A stretch of DNA of 64,000 nt, from NCBI GenBank assembly GCA_903875605.1, contig CAIQWT010000007.1:1-64000 (forward strand), given 5' to 3'. This DNA is from an uncultured Geobacteraceae bacterium (GTDB taxonomy: Bacteria; Desulfobacterota; Desulfuromonadia; Geobacterales; Pseudopelobacteraceae). This document shows positions 51,882 to 60,807 of this stretch, piece by piece. The stretch's first letter is position 1. Every line of letters starts with the position of its first letter. Both the position numbers and the translations under genes were made by a program. A model generated the notes under the pieces. The model was not told the origin of the DNA, ran no database searches, and was given only the letters and a program-made list of their open reading frames with translations.

Positions 51882-53528
51882 TTAGATTTTAAACTGCCTC
51901 ACTAATCGCTGTAACTCTTCCGCATTGCCGTTAAGCTGCGCTGCAGCAGTTGCTGACTCATGTGCACCCTGTGATGTCTGCTGCACTACATCGGTGATCT
52001 GCAGCATATTACTGGATATTTCACTGGTGGTAGCGGTCTGCTCTTCCGCTGCAGTTGCGATCTGGTTAACCTGCATGGCGACATCGTTTACCTGCAGCAG
52101 AATATCGCGCAATGCCTCACCGGAACGTGCTGCTTCTGTTGTGCCGGCTTCCACCTGATGGACACCCTGCTCCATAGCGACTACAGCGCCTTTGGTTTCT
52201 TTCTGGATAGACTTGATCATTTCGCTGATCTCGCGGGTGGCTCTCGTTGTCCGCTCTGCCAGGGCGCGAACTTCGTCAGCAACGACGGCAAAGCCCCGTC
52301 CCTGTTCGCCCGCGCGGGCAGCTTCAATGGCAGCGTTCAAGGCAAGCAGGTTGGTCTGGTCGGCAATGTCTTCGATAGTGCCTATGATGGCACCGATCTG
52401 GTCGGAGCGCTCGCCCAGGCTTTCGACCGTTCTTGCTGACTCCTGAACTTTGGCGGCTATCTGTCCCATAACAGTAACGGTTCTCTCCACAACCTCTGCA
52501 CCATCACTGGCCGCTTGCGAAGCGCGTTGTGCTCCCTCGGCGGCCATCTGGCAGTTCTGTGCGATGTCACTCGATGTCGCAGACATTTCCTCTCCTGCAG
52601 TTGCCACTGTTCCTGTTTGAGCCGCAACCTCTTCTGCACCGGTGGCAATTCTTTCTGCTGTGCACTGCACCTGGTTTGCTGCCGCCGAAACCTGTGTGGC
52701 GCTTTCTGCCACTTTTTTCAGCGCCTGACTGAATGAATCCGCCATCTCATCAAATGATCGGCCAATGGTTCCAAATTCATCCACGCTTGTCAGCCGAACC
52801 CGTTGAGACAGGTCACCTCCGGCCATAGCAGCACTGACACCAATAAGTGCTGATGCTGCGGTCGATATGGAGCGGATTATCATGAATCCTAGTACCAGCG
52901 ACACGAGGAACGAGACAATAATGGCACCTATAACAAGCGCAAGGGTTGTGTGATATCTGCTGACAGCCTCTTCATGGGTCTTTTTGGCAATTTTTATTTC
53001 ATTATCAAAGAGTTTTTGGGCCGGTTCGTTCGCAGCCTTAAATAGTGGATTCATCTTTTTAATGGTGTGTTCAGTCGCTCCCTGATAATTGCCTGTATGA
53101 ATCATGTCACGCACTGGCAACACACCTTCTTTGATAAATTTTCCGCGCTTTTCGGCAAAGTCATCTGCCAACAGTTTTTCATCAGCATTAAGCGAACCGC
53201 TTGTGTATTCTTTCCAGATGGTGCCGATATCTTCGATATTTTTCTCTACGGTGTTTAGATGTTGTTCTGTAGCATGGTCGTGGAGTTTCGCGATTTCCGG
53301 ACTCTCGGGGTTATGCTGAAGGGCAAGCAGCAACTGAACTCTGTTATCACGCATAAGTGCCATGATCTGGCTCATCTGGCTGACGTTAGTCAAATTTTCC
53401 TTATACAACTCTTCAATGGATTCATTGGCGGACTTCATCCCCGCCAGACCGAGTAACCCAGCTACAATGACCGATATACATCCTACCAGCAGGATGATGA
53501 TTATTTTTGATTTGATGTTCAAGTTCAT
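51882..53528 (-). CDS. Methyl-accepting chemotaxis protein
   Basis: A 548-residue chemoreceptor: N-terminal helix (about 8-30), four-helix-bundle periplasmic sensor (about 35-190), second helix (about 197-220), HAMP, and a cytoplasmic signalling domain with the hairpin tip '[36 protein letters not shown]'. No CheR/CheB-tethering pentapeptide at the C-terminus. The gene is upstream of, and in the same direction as, the hybrid kinase (63 bases apart), so both may sense related signals. Ligand unknown. Confidence 0.92.
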   Translation of the reverse strand: MNLNIKSKIIIILLVGCISVIVAGLLGLAGMKSANESIEELYKENLTNVSQMSQIMALMRDNRVQLLLALQHNPESPEIAKLHDHATEQHLNTVEKNIEDIGTIWKEYTSGSLNADEKLLADDFAEKRGKFIKEGVLPVRDMIHTGNYQGATEHTIKKMNPLFKAANEPAQKLFDNEIKIAKKTHEEAVSRYHTTLALVIGAIIVSFLVSLVLGFMIIRSISTAASALIGVSAAMAGGDLSQRVRLTSVDEFGTIGRSFDEMADSFSQALKKVAESATQVSAAANQVQCTAERIATGAEEVAAQTGTVATAGEEMSATSSDIAQNCQMAAEGAQRASQAASDGAEVVERTVTVMGQIAAKVQESARTVESLGERSDQIGAIIGTIEDIADQTNLLALNAAIEAARAGEQGRGFAVVADEVRALAERTTRATREISEMIKSIQKETKGAVVAMEQGVHQVEAGTTEAARSGEALRDILLQVNDVAMQVNQIATAAEEQTATTSEISSNMLQITDVVQQTSQGAHESATAAAQLNGNAEELQRLVRQFKI

Positions 53529-53838
53529 GAATTACTACTCCTTATGATTTGGTGATGATTTTGCTGTCTGTTATTTAAGGTAAATACCCTGTCCTTACTG
53601 CAGAAACTCTGTGAAAGTTAAACACAAATTATTAGCGCGCCTAATGTGAATCGCTTATTCTACCCTTCAACAGTGAGTAGTCAAGCAGTTAGATAAAAAA
53701 ATAAAATTAAAATTATTTTTTCAGCGTTTATGGCAGCACCGGCTTCCATATATACATCTGCATAAAATATATGCAGATAGGGCGCTGTAATAAAAGCCGG
53801 CTAGACAGACTATCCAATGATTCCTGCAGGTTAGTATT
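53529..53838. other. Intergenic region between the chemoreceptor and the nifX unit
   Basis: 310 bp, AT-rich, no gene. It includes the nested inverted repeat at 53739-53800. Confidence 0.4.
53739..53800. repeat. Nested inverted repeats upstream of the nifX promoter
   Basis: Outer arms CCGGCTT (53739-53745) and AAGCCGG (53794-53800); inner arms ATCTGCATA (53756-53764) and TATGCAGAT (53770-53778), perfect 9-bp stem with a five-base centre. It lies 39-100 bases upstream of the -24 box. Could be an activator site or a cruciform/terminator-like element. Confidence 0.55.
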
Positions 53839-53854
53839 TGGCATGCAATGTGCT
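53839..53854 (+). promoter_or_regulatory. Sigma-54 promoter of nifX-fdx-nifX2-draT
   Basis: TGGCAT-GCAAT-GTGCT with correct GG/GC spacing. Predicted RNA start near 53865. Confidence 0.77.
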
Positions 53855-53907
53855 AAATTTCTGTCAGCTGCAGATGGCCACACGGCAATCTTAAATATTC
53901 GAAGACC

Positions 53908-53946
53908 GGCAAAGACGCCACCATAGTTATAATGGTGCGTCTTTTT
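53908..53946 (+). promoter_or_regulatory. ANTAR-type hairpin overlapping an intrinsic terminator, nifX leader
   Basis: GGC-AAAGAC-GCC (53908-53919) has the A1/G4 hexaloop. The terminator pairs AAGACGC(C)ACCAT with ATGGTGCGTCTT (53912-53943) and is followed by a T run. Same architecture, including a single bulged base at the same place in the 5' arm, as in the nifH and nifEN leaders. Confidence 0.78.
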
Positions 53947-53967
53947 GTTTAAAGGGAGGGGAGAACA

Positions 53968-54360
53968 ATGAAAATCGCATTTACGACATCAACCGGTGAA
54001 ACTATCGACCAGCACTTCGGCCAGTGTCAAAGTTTCCACATCTGGGAGGTGGGGCCGGACGAAGCATCTTTCCTGGAAGCGGTCAGCGTAGGAGAACATG
54101 GCAGCGACGAGGAAGATCGTATTGCCGCACGGGCGGTGCTGCTGTCAGATTGTGCCATCGTCTACACCATGCAGATTGGCGGTCCGGCGGCGGCTAAACT
54201 TGTCGCTCAGAAAATCCATCCCATGAAGACCAATACGGAAGTCAATCTAAGAACAACTGTTGAGCGTTTTCAGGAGGTACTGAGAGGTAATCCGCCACCC
54301 TGGCTACGCAAGGCAATGAATGCAGGGAGTAACAATTTTAATTTTGAATCTCAAAATTAA
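53968..54360 (+). CDS. nifX: NifX, FeMo-cofactor carrier protein
   Basis: A 130-residue protein of the dinitrogenase iron-molybdenum cofactor-binding family; carries NifB-co or the VK-cluster between NifB and NifEN. It begins MKIAFTTSTGETIDQHFGQCQSF, with the family 'DQHFG' motif, and ends with RGNPPPWLRKAM, the C-terminus typical of true NifX. GGGAGGGGAG precedes the ATG. A perfect hairpin overlaps its stop codon. Confidence 0.9.
   Translation: MKIAFTTSTGETIDQHFGQCQSFHIWEVGPDEASFLEAVSVGEHGSDEEDRIAARAVLLSDCAIVYTMQIGGPAAAKLVAQKIHPMKTNTEVNLRTTVERFQEVLRGNPPPWLRKAMNAGSNNFNFESQN
54338..54360 (+). repeat. Hairpin at the nifX stop codon
   Basis: TTAATTTTGA-ATC-TCAAAATTAA, perfect 10-bp stem with a three-base loop; the last TAA is the stop codon of nifX. 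AT-rich and without a following T run, so it may affect message decay between nifX and the ferredoxin gene. Confidence 0.6.
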
Positions 54361-54401
54361 CTCTGAAACAATAATCCTGAAAAAGAAAAGGAGGATAAAA
54401 A

Positions 54402-54665
54402 ATGGCATACATTACCGGATTGACACGCAACAAGCAGGAGTGGACCCCACAGTTTGTAAAAAGTATTGATGAGGAGCTATGTATCGGTTGCGGGCGCTGC
54501 TACAAAGTCTGTGCCCACAATGTCCTGGAGTTTGAGGAGCTGGATGGTGAAGATTCCGCCAAGATGTACATGCGGGTGGCAAATGCCGATAACTGCATTG
54601 GTTGTCAGGCCTGTGAACGCACCTGTTCCAAAAAATGCTTCACATTTGAGCCAGTTGTCGCATAA
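54402..54665 (+). CDS. fdxB: Nif-specific 2[4Fe-4S] ferredoxin (FdxB type)
   Basis: An 87-residue electron carrier with two cluster motifs: CIGCGRCYKVC (about 26-36) and CIGCQACERTCSKKC (about 66-80), separated by a 30-residue segment, as in ferredoxin III of nif clusters. It would serve electron transfer in cofactor synthesis or to NifH. AAAAGGAGG precedes the ATG. Cytoplasmic. Confidence 0.88.
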   Translation: MAYITGLTRNKQEWTPQFVKSIDEELCIGCGRCYKVCAHNVLEFEELDGEDSAKMYMRVANADNCIGCQACERTCSKKCFTFEPVVA

Positions 54666-54682
54666 AGCGCAGGGGGTGACGT

Positions 54683-55012
54683 ATGCTGATAGCGGTCGCG
54701 TCTAAAGATGGTAAAGAGATCAACCAGCACTTTGGTCATGCAGAGCGTTTTCTGATTTATGAGGTAGAAAACAGCAGTGCAAAGCTGGTTGACGAACGTA
54801 CGGTTGAGCGTTATTGCAGCTTTGATCCTGAACATCCTTTACGCGGACACCTGCTGAAGAGTATTGCCGATGCCCTTGAGGGATGCAGAGCTGTAGTGAC
54901 TGCTCAGATGGGTGAGCATCCGAAAGGCGAACTGGAAAAACTCGGCGTCGAGCCATATGTAACGAGCGGTCCGATCAAGCAGACTCTGGTTGAATTGGCA
55001 AAAATCCTTTAG
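54683..55012 (+). CDS. Second NifX/NafY-like cofactor-binding protein
   Basis: A 109-residue protein of the same family as NifX, starting MLIAVASKDGKEINQHFGHAERFLIYEV, with the 'NQHFGHA' motif. It lacks the RGNPPPWLRK tail and is closer to the C-terminal domain missing from the short NifB. It follows the ferredoxin by 17 bases. Likely role: binding of NifB-co or storage of cofactor intermediates. Confidence 0.82.
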   Translation: MLIAVASKDGKEINQHFGHAERFLIYEVENSSAKLVDERTVERYCSFDPEHPLRGHLLKSIADALEGCRAVVTAQMGEHPKGELEKLGVEPYVTSGPIKQTLVELAKIL

Positions 55013-55045
55013 AAAAATCATGTCACAACGAGGTGATGGCCCGCC

Positions 55046-55849
55046 ATGCAAAACGGTTCCTTCAACAACTGCAACCTGCCGCCTTGGGTCATCGCCTCTC
55101 GCCATTTCAATGACAATCCCCATACACTAGAAATCCAGGGAGTCAAGGAGGGCAATCGATTCTTTTTTGACAAGCTTGCCACACTCGATCATCAGGAAGA
55201 ACGGGCCGTCACCTTTAATGATTATATGTCGGTTAAGTTTCAACTGCACCAATGGCAGAACCAGACTGAAACCGCCCGAAGAAGCTTGAAGAACAGTTAT
55301 CTGCGCTACCTGCGCGGCTGGATGATGGATTCAAATTCCATCGAAGGTGCCGTTCTCAAGCGATGGGTGGAAAGCCGCATGGGAATCACCCCCACTTTTC
55401 ACAATTCCCGTATTGACAGTATTCACAGCCAGGCATATTTCGACTATTCTGTTGCTGTTATGAAAGGGAGCGCGCGCACAAACGCCATTCAATCGCAGCT
55501 CGATATTCTCTACGTATACTGTCAGTACGAACTTATCAAAAAGTACGGGCACACCGTCACAATTCCCTTATTTCGCGGCACCTACGACGCAAGTGAACAT
55601 GAGCTTATCGAGCAGATCGACAAGCGCACTCAGATTGTCCGCCTGAATAACCTGGCATCATTCACATCTGATGAGGAGCGTGCCTGGGAATTCGGCTCAA
55701 CCGTTTGGGAGGTTCAAGTACCGCTCTGCAAGATTTTTTTTTACAACGATCTGCTGCCGGGCAGCATTATGAAGGGGGAGGGGGAATATCTTGTCATCGG
55801 GGGAGAATATCGGATCAGACGGGTGATGTGTACCGTTTCCAGGAAATAA
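55046..55849 (+). CDS. draT: NAD+-dinitrogenase reductase ADP-ribosyltransferase (DraT)
   Basis: Transfers ADP-ribose from NAD+ to the arginine of NifH and switches nitrogenase off when ammonium or low energy is sensed. The 267-residue protein has the DraT features 'NLPPWVIASRHFNDNP' near the N-terminus, 'FMxVKFQLHQW', 'SYLRYLRGWMMDSNSIEGAVLKRWVESRMGI' and 'LFRGTYD' (R-G NAD site), and 'PGSIMKGEGEYLVIGGEYRIRRV' with the catalytic E-x-E-like segment near the C-terminus. It ends the nifX unit, so its expression follows nitrogen fixation. draG lies 35 kb away under its own putative sigma-54 promoter. Confidence 0.88.
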   Translation: MQNGSFNNCNLPPWVIASRHFNDNPHTLEIQGVKEGNRFFFDKLATLDHQEERAVTFNDYMSVKFQLHQWQNQTETARRSLKNSYLRYLRGWMMDSNSIEGAVLKRWVESRMGITPTFHNSRIDSIHSQAYFDYSVAVMKGSARTNAIQSQLDILYVYCQYELIKKYGHTVTIPLFRGTYDASEHELIEQIDKRTQIVRLNNLASFTSDEERAWEFGSTVWEVQVPLCKIFFYNDLLPGSIMKGEGEYLVIGGEYRIRRVMCTVSRK

Positions 55850-55860
55850 TCGTGTATGGT

Positions 55861-55889
55861 GCCCCCCTCCTTTTAGTATGGAGAGGGGC
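55861..55889. terminator. Bidirectional terminator between draT and the phosphate transporter
   Basis: GCCCCCCTCC pairs with GGAGAGGGGC (one mismatch) between the two convergent genes. Confidence 0.6.
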
Positions 55890-55896
55890 GGCTAAA

Positions 55897-56898
55897 TTAT
55901 TTTCCCAACAGAGGATTCATGACTTGATAGGTGAGATAGGCCATCAAACCTGATGCCGGGATAGTGAGAATCCAGGCTATCAAAATCCGCTTGGCAACAT
56001 TCCAGTTTACGGCAGTTAAACGCTTGGAGAGTCCGACTCCCAGAATAGTCGAGGTTATAACGTGGGTAGTACTGGTCGGCATACCAAAAGCTGAAGCTCC
56101 CAGTATGACGCCGGCTGAGGCGGTTTCCACGCAAAAACCGTGAACCGGCTGCAGCTTTACAAAATCACGGCCGACTGTTTTGATGATGCGCCAACCGCCG
56201 GCTGCTGTTCCAAGCGCCATTGCCGTCGCGCAGGACACCATGACTTCCCATGGCACGACAAAAGTTTTCAATGTCCCATAACTGACCAGAGCCATGGTTA
56301 TGACCCCCATCGATTTCTGGGCATCAGCAGTGCCATGTGAGAACGCCATCAAGGCCGCTGATGCTACCTGCAACCGACGAAAGTTTTTGTTGAGGCCGCT
56401 CGGAGCGCTGTTGCGGAAGATCCGGTACAGGACCAGCATGAAGATAAAACCGATGGCAGTCCCTAGAATTGGGGAGAGTACAAGCGCCATGATTATTTTT
56501 TTAAGGCCCGCCCATTTCAAGGCACTGAGTCCGGCGTGGGCAAACACCGCACCCGAGATACCACCTATGATGGCATGCGAAGAAGAGGATGGCAGACCGT
56601 AATACCAGGTGATCAGGTTCCATATAATTGCACCGGCTATACCGGCCAGCACCACCGTTTGTGTCACGTTAGATGCGTCTACGATCCCTTTACCAATGGT
56701 TGTAGCTACTTTGGTAGATATCATGGCACCCGCAAAATTCAGTACTGCTGCCATCATTATGGCAGATTTGACCGAAAGGGCCCGGGTTGATATACAGGTC
56801 GCTATTGCGTTGGCCGTATCATGAAAACCGTTGATGTAGTCAAATACAAGTGCCGCCAGGATAACCAGGCAAAGCATCAAGAAGGCCGGATCAAGCAT
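55897..56898 (-). CDS. Low-affinity inorganic phosphate transporter (PiT family)
   Basis: A 333-residue membrane protein of about ten helices. It has the duplicated PiT motif: 'FDYINGFHDTANAIAT' near residue 18 and 'MAFSHGTADAQKSMGV' near residue 188. It imports metal-phosphate with protons. Its start overlaps the end of the upstream DUF47 gene by eight bases, the usual pairing of PiT with its PhoU-like regulator. Confidence 0.93.
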   Translation of the reverse strand: MLDPAFLMLCLVILAALVFDYINGFHDTANAIATCISTRALSVKSAIMMAAVLNFAGAMISTKVATTIGKGIVDASNVTQTVVLAGIAGAIIWNLITWYYGLPSSSSHAIIGGISGAVFAHAGLSALKWAGLKKIIMALVLSPILGTAIGFIFMLVLYRIFRNSAPSGLNKNFRRLQVASAALMAFSHGTADAQKSMGVITMALVSYGTLKTFVVPWEVMVSCATAMALGTAAGGWRIIKTVGRDFVKLQPVHGFCVETASAGVILGASAFGMPTSTTHVITSTILGVGLSKRLTAVNWNVAKRILIAWILTIPASGLMAYLTYQVMNPLLGK

Positions 56899-57511
56899 TC
56901 TTTACCACCACGCTTTCAAGAATGTTGGATGCGTCTTCGCACCGGTCGGTCGCTTTTTCGAGCGTTTCATAAATCTCTTTCCATTTAATAAGCTGGATTG
57001 GATCTTTTTCCTCGTCAAATAATCGGCTGATCGCTTCGCGAGAAACACGATCAGCTTCATTCTCCAGCGAGTTTATTTCTATGCAGGCTTCAAATATCTG
57101 CTCGTTGGTTTTCTTGCCCAGCATGGCTACGGCCTTGTCCACGGCATGACAAGACTGCAGAATTATAAACCCAAGTGATTTGGCTTCAGGGGGAATGGCT
57201 TCGACATTGTACATAATGATCCGCTGTGCGGAGGCGTCAATCAGGTCAAGAATATCATCCAACTTGGAAGCAAGAGCGTAGATATCTTCGCGATCAAGGG
57301 GCGTAACAAACGTTTTGTTCAGTTTTTGGATAACTTCGTGGGTCAGCGAATCGCCCTTATGCTCAATATCCTTAATCCGGCGCTGACTTTCAGCCGGGTT
57401 CTCAAAGTTATCAAGCATCTCTTTAAGCAGCTTGGCCCCTTCAATAATATTTTCAGTCATCTGTTTGAAAAGTTTGAAGAATTTTTCTTCCTTAGGTATT
57501 AATCCGAACAT
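56891..57511 (-). CDS. DUF47/PhoU-like phosphate transport regulator
   Basis: A 206-residue, all-helical protein. 'FGLIPKEEKFFKLFKQMTENI' at the N-terminus, 'DIEHKGDSLTHEVIQKLNKTFVTPLDREDIYALASKLDDILD' (about 47-88) and 'LENEADRVSREAISRLF' are the DUF47 hallmarks. Its ExxxD-type motifs would bind metal. The function is control of the adjacent PiT transporter. GGAGGCG lies upstream of the start. Confidence 0.9.
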   Translation of the reverse strand: MFGLIPKEEKFFKLFKQMTENIIEGAKLLKEMLDNFENPAESQRRIKDIEHKGDSLTHEVIQKLNKTFVTPLDREDIYALASKLDDILDLIDASAQRIIMYNVEAIPPEAKSLGFIILQSCHAVDKAVAMLGKKTNEQIFEACIEINSLENEADRVSREAISRLFDEEKDPIQLIKWKEIYETLEKATDRCEDASNILESVVVKNA

Positions 57512-57680
57512 TAGGTACGCCTCCGTTAATTTTCGTACAGACTACATTCTAAACGTGAGATTTGTAGCACACTTTTGTCTTTGTTCACAGAGTAAATTTG
57601 CTCACACCCACCTATTGCCGGATTGCCTTTACCGGTTAATTACAGTATTGTAAATTTTTTAAATAGCAAAGGAGTATAAT

Positions 57681-58502
57681 ATGAATCTGTTCCATGCCGC
57701 CGTTCTTGGCGCTCTGCAGGGTTTTGCCGAAGTGCTTCCAATCAGTAGTTCGGCGCACCTTATTCTGATACCGTGGCTGTTAAAATGGCCTGAATCCGGG
57801 CTTACTTTTGATGTTGCACTGCACCTGGGGACTTTTCTGGCACTGTCACTTTATTTCTGGCGCGACATCATTGAAATGGTAGTCTCTTTTTTCGATGCCC
57901 TGGCAGCACGCAGGCTGAATACACCCGCAAGGAGATTGCCGTTTCTTATTATTGCCGCAACAATACCGGCCGGTGTCGTCGGCAAACTGTTCGAACATCA
58001 GATTGAGGCAATCTTCCGCTCAAACCAGTTGCTGATCGCAGTATTTCTGGTTGTGTTCGGGCTTATCCTGGGGGCGGTAGACCTGTTTGGCCGCAAGCGC
58101 TTGATTCTCGACGAGATTAAACCGACCAGCGCCCTTACTATCGGCTTGATGCAATGCCTGGCGCTAATACCAGGCGTTTCCCGTTCCGGTATAACAATCA
58201 CAGCCGGCCTGATGCTCGGTTTTACTCGTGAGAGCGCCGCACGCTTCTCATTTTTAATGTCATTGCCGATTGTAGCCGGGGCTGCACTGCTCAAAACAGT
58301 GCATCTGCTCAAGCATGGTATTCCTGCCGGGGAGGGCATGCCGATGCTGGTCGGGATCGTCTTTTCAGCGGTTACCGGCTATATAAGCGTTGCCTTTCTG
58401 CTCCGTTTTGTACAGAAAAAGAGTCTTTCTCCGTTCGTCTGGTACCGGGTTATTATTGGTGGCGGCTTGATAGTTGCCATTCTGGCAGGCTTCAAAGGGT
58501 AG
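57681..58502 (+). CDS. uppP: Undecaprenyl-diphosphatase UppP (BacA)
   Basis: Recycles the lipid carrier of cell-wall synthesis by removing a phosphate from undecaprenyl diphosphate; confers bacitracin resistance. The 273-residue, eight-helix protein has 'GFAEVLPISSSAHLIL' near the N-terminus and 'LIPGVSRSGITITAGL' near 160, the two motifs of the active site. CAAAGGAG precedes the ATG. radC follows after 24 bases. Confidence 0.95.
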   Translation: MNLFHAAVLGALQGFAEVLPISSSAHLILIPWLLKWPESGLTFDVALHLGTFLALSLYFWRDIIEMVVSFFDALAARRLNTPARRLPFLIIAATIPAGVVGKLFEHQIEAIFRSNQLLIAVFLVVFGLILGAVDLFGRKRLILDEIKPTSALTIGLMQCLALIPGVSRSGITITAGLMLGFTRESAARFSFLMSLPIVAGAALLKTVHLLKHGIPAGEGMPMLVGIVFSAVTGYISVAFLLRFVQKKSLSPFVWYRVIIGGGLIVAILAGFKG

Positions 58503-58526
58503 TATTAAAGGGCGGGGTACAACCGT

Positions 58527-59216
58527 ATGCAGGGTGGCATAAAAGAGTGGCCAGAGGACGAACGACCGCGCGAAAAGATGCTCAGACAAGGTGCTGCCAC
58601 CCTCTCCGATGCTGAATTACTGGCGCTGATAATAAGAGTTGGCGATTCAAGTTCACGTCAGAGTGCCATTGACCTTGGTCGGGGATTAATCACCCACTTC
58701 AGCGACAACCTTCGTGAACTTGGAGGAGCAAACATCGCCGAGCTTTGTGCCATTAAAGGGGTTGGCCTGGCAAAAGCGACCAGCATCAAGGCAGCTTTCA
58801 CCCTGGCTTCCCGCTTTCAGTCCCGCAAACTGGAACGCCTCGACCGCTTCACTTCACCCCGGCAGGTATTCGACTATTTTCATCACGAATTCCGTGACAG
58901 CCGCAAGGAATATTTTCTTATCCTGCTGTTGGACGGCAAAAACCGAATTATCAGGCGTGTCCAGATCTCTGAAGGCAGTTTAAACCAATCAATTGTCCAT
59001 CCGAGAGAGGTTTTCAGCCCGGCGGTGAAGGAGTCAGCCGCAGCTGTGATACTGGTTCATAACCACCCGACCGGTGATCCAACCCCCAGTAATGAGGATA
59101 TCGCCATTACCCGCCGCCTGAAAGAGGCCGGCGAGATAATGGGAATCAAGGTGCTCGATCACATTATTGTGGGAGACGGTGAGTACCTGAGTTTCGTGGA
59201 GCGGGGACTGCTCTAA
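58527..59216 (+). CDS. radC: RadC-family JAB-domain protein
   Basis: A 229-residue protein. The N-terminal helix-hairpin-helix region (KEWPEDERPREKML, then 'ELCAIKGVGLAKATSIKAAF') precedes a JAB1/MPN-type metalloprotein domain with 'VILVHNHPTGDPTPSNEDIAITRRL' (H-x-H-x10-D zinc site). The name comes from an old E. coli repair locus; the actual function is unsettled. The whole family length is present. Confidence 0.92.
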   Translation: MQGGIKEWPEDERPREKMLRQGAATLSDAELLALIIRVGDSSSRQSAIDLGRGLITHFSDNLRELGGANIAELCAIKGVGLAKATSIKAAFTLASRFQSRKLERLDRFTSPRQVFDYFHHEFRDSRKEYFLILLLDGKNRIIRRVQISEGSLNQSIVHPREVFSPAVKESAAAVILVHNHPTGDPTPSNEDIAITRRLKEAGEIMGIKVLDHIIVGDGEYLSFVERGLL

Positions 59217-59234
59217 AACGCAACAATCATTTTC

Positions 59235-60650
59235 TCAGTTTTTGGCTGCCACTTCCATCGCCTCATTTGCCGCACGCTCAGCTGCAGCCACACAGTCATT
59301 CAGTCCGATGCCTCGATAGGAATTACCGGTCAGGATCAGCCCAGGATGTGATTTAAGCGAGTCATCCAGTGCCTGAAGTCTTGCGCCATGTCCCACGGTA
59401 TACTGCGGGATGGCCTGCGGATGGCGAAACACCCTGACAAATTCCGGTTCACTATCAATTCCCATCGTCACCGCCAGATCCTGCCTGACACGCGCTATTA
59501 CTTCATTGTCACTAAGCGTGGCGTATTCCGGAAAACACGCTCCACCCATCATACTACGCAACAGCACTTTCCCCTCCGGGGCACGCTCATCGAACATACT
59601 TGAATCCCAAAGAGTCCCGAGTGTATTGCGCCCCTCTTTTTTTGGAATCAGGTAACCGAATCCATCCAGTGAGTGCCTGATCTGTTCACGCCCGTAGCCG
59701 AAGCAGATAACAGTCATACTGGCGTAAGGAATCTGACAGAGTGTCGCTGTCATAGCGGGATCAAGAGCACTGAGCATACCAGCCGCAGCAAAAGCCGGAG
59801 AGGCGACGATAACGATGTCGGCGTCCAGCTCTTTGCCGTCTTCGCAGAGCACTCGATACGGAGTTGACTGGCTCTTCTCTACGGCCACGACATGACAATC
59901 CGTAGTTATGATCGGCTCCAGCGAGGTGGTCAGTGCATCGGAAAGATACTGTATCCCCTCACGGAACGACGTCAGCACCCCTCCAGGTCCGGCTGCGCTG
60001 GATACAACCTTTCCAGCGGCCTGCTCCCGTTTTTTCTTTTTGGCCAGCATGATCATGGCACGGATTAACCCGCCGTATTCCCTCTCCAACTCGGCAATAC
60101 GCGGGAAACAGGATATCAGTGACATTGTTTCAGGATCACCGGCGAAGATACCGGAAACCATTGGTGCAATAAGCTTATCTAAAGCCTCTTTGCCCAGACG
60201 GCGCCTACCGAAGTCAGCCAGAGTTTCGTCAACGCCGACCGGAGCCGACGTAATAAACGGGGTCGGTTCCAGCGCCAGACGCAACTTGCCCGGCCACGAA
60301 ATCAGCTGACTGCGGAGAAAAGCAGGCCCACCATCCGGCAACGAGTGAAGTTTGCCGCCTGAAAAGATAAAGCGCTTGCGGGCATTATCGTTACTGCGAT
60401 GCAGGTTATTCTCAACGCCAATAGCCCTGCAGAGATCCAGTGTCTGCGGCTTGCTGTCCAGAAAGCCGTTCGGCCCCCATTCACAGGTGTAGCCGTCCGC
60501 CTTGATGCTCCTGATCTTACCTCCCGGATACTGTTCCTTCTCCAAAATAGTTATATGAAGCTCTTTTCCGGCAGCTTGGCTCTTATCTCTCAGCAGCCAG
60601 GCTGTAGCCAGACCGGAGATGCCGCCACCGATTATGACGATTTTTTTCAT
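59235..60650 (-). CDS. hemG: Oxygen-dependent-type protoporphyrinogen oxidase (HemY/HemG)
   Basis: Oxidises (copro)protoporphyrinogen IX in heme synthesis. The 471-residue FAD protein has the dinucleotide motif MKKIVIIGGGISGLATAWLL at its N-terminus, 'PGGKIRSIKADGYTCEWGPNGFL' near 45, and the C-terminal 'GLILTGNSYRGIGLNDCVAAAERAA' FAD segment. Start chosen at ATG 60650 (GGAGGC upstream), which fits the FAD motif; the open frame extends 20 codons further. It may act as the coproporphyrinogen III oxidase of the other heme branch; this cannot be told here. Confidence 0.9.
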   Translation of the reverse strand: MKKIVIIGGGISGLATAWLLRDKSQAAGKELHITILEKEQYPGGKIRSIKADGYTCEWGPNGFLDSKPQTLDLCRAIGVENNLHRSNDNARKRFIFSGGKLHSLPDGGPAFLRSQLISWPGKLRLALEPTPFITSAPVGVDETLADFGRRRLGKEALDKLIAPMVSGIFAGDPETMSLISCFPRIAELEREYGGLIRAMIMLAKKKKREQAAGKVVSSAAGPGGVLTSFREGIQYLSDALTTSLEPIITTDCHVVAVEKSQSTPYRVLCEDGKELDADIVIVASPAFAAAGMLSALDPAMTATLCQIPYASMTVICFGYGREQIRHSLDGFGYLIPKKEGRNTLGTLWDSSMFDERAPEGKVLLRSMMGGACFPEYATLSDNEVIARVRQDLAVTMGIDSEPEFVRVFRHPQAIPQYTVGHGARLQALDDSLKSHPGLILTGNSYRGIGLNDCVAAAERAANEAMEVAAKN

Positions 60651-60748
60651 AGATATGCCTCCGAACAGATGGTGTAAAGCGCGGCTGATATTACGTGCGG
60701 TTACCTCCACCTGTCAAGGTATACACAGTTGCCGGAGTGTTGACGGAG

Positions 60749-60777
60749 TTGACACTGTCGGACGAAGAGCCTACATT
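60749..60777 (+). promoter_or_regulatory. Sigma-70 promoter of the DnaJ-like gene
   Basis: TTGACA, 17-base spacer, TACATT. Predicted start near 60784, about 24 bases before the ATG. Confidence 0.6.
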
Positions 60778-60807
60778 GTCCCCAAATAATGAAGTATGGA
60801 GAACGCT

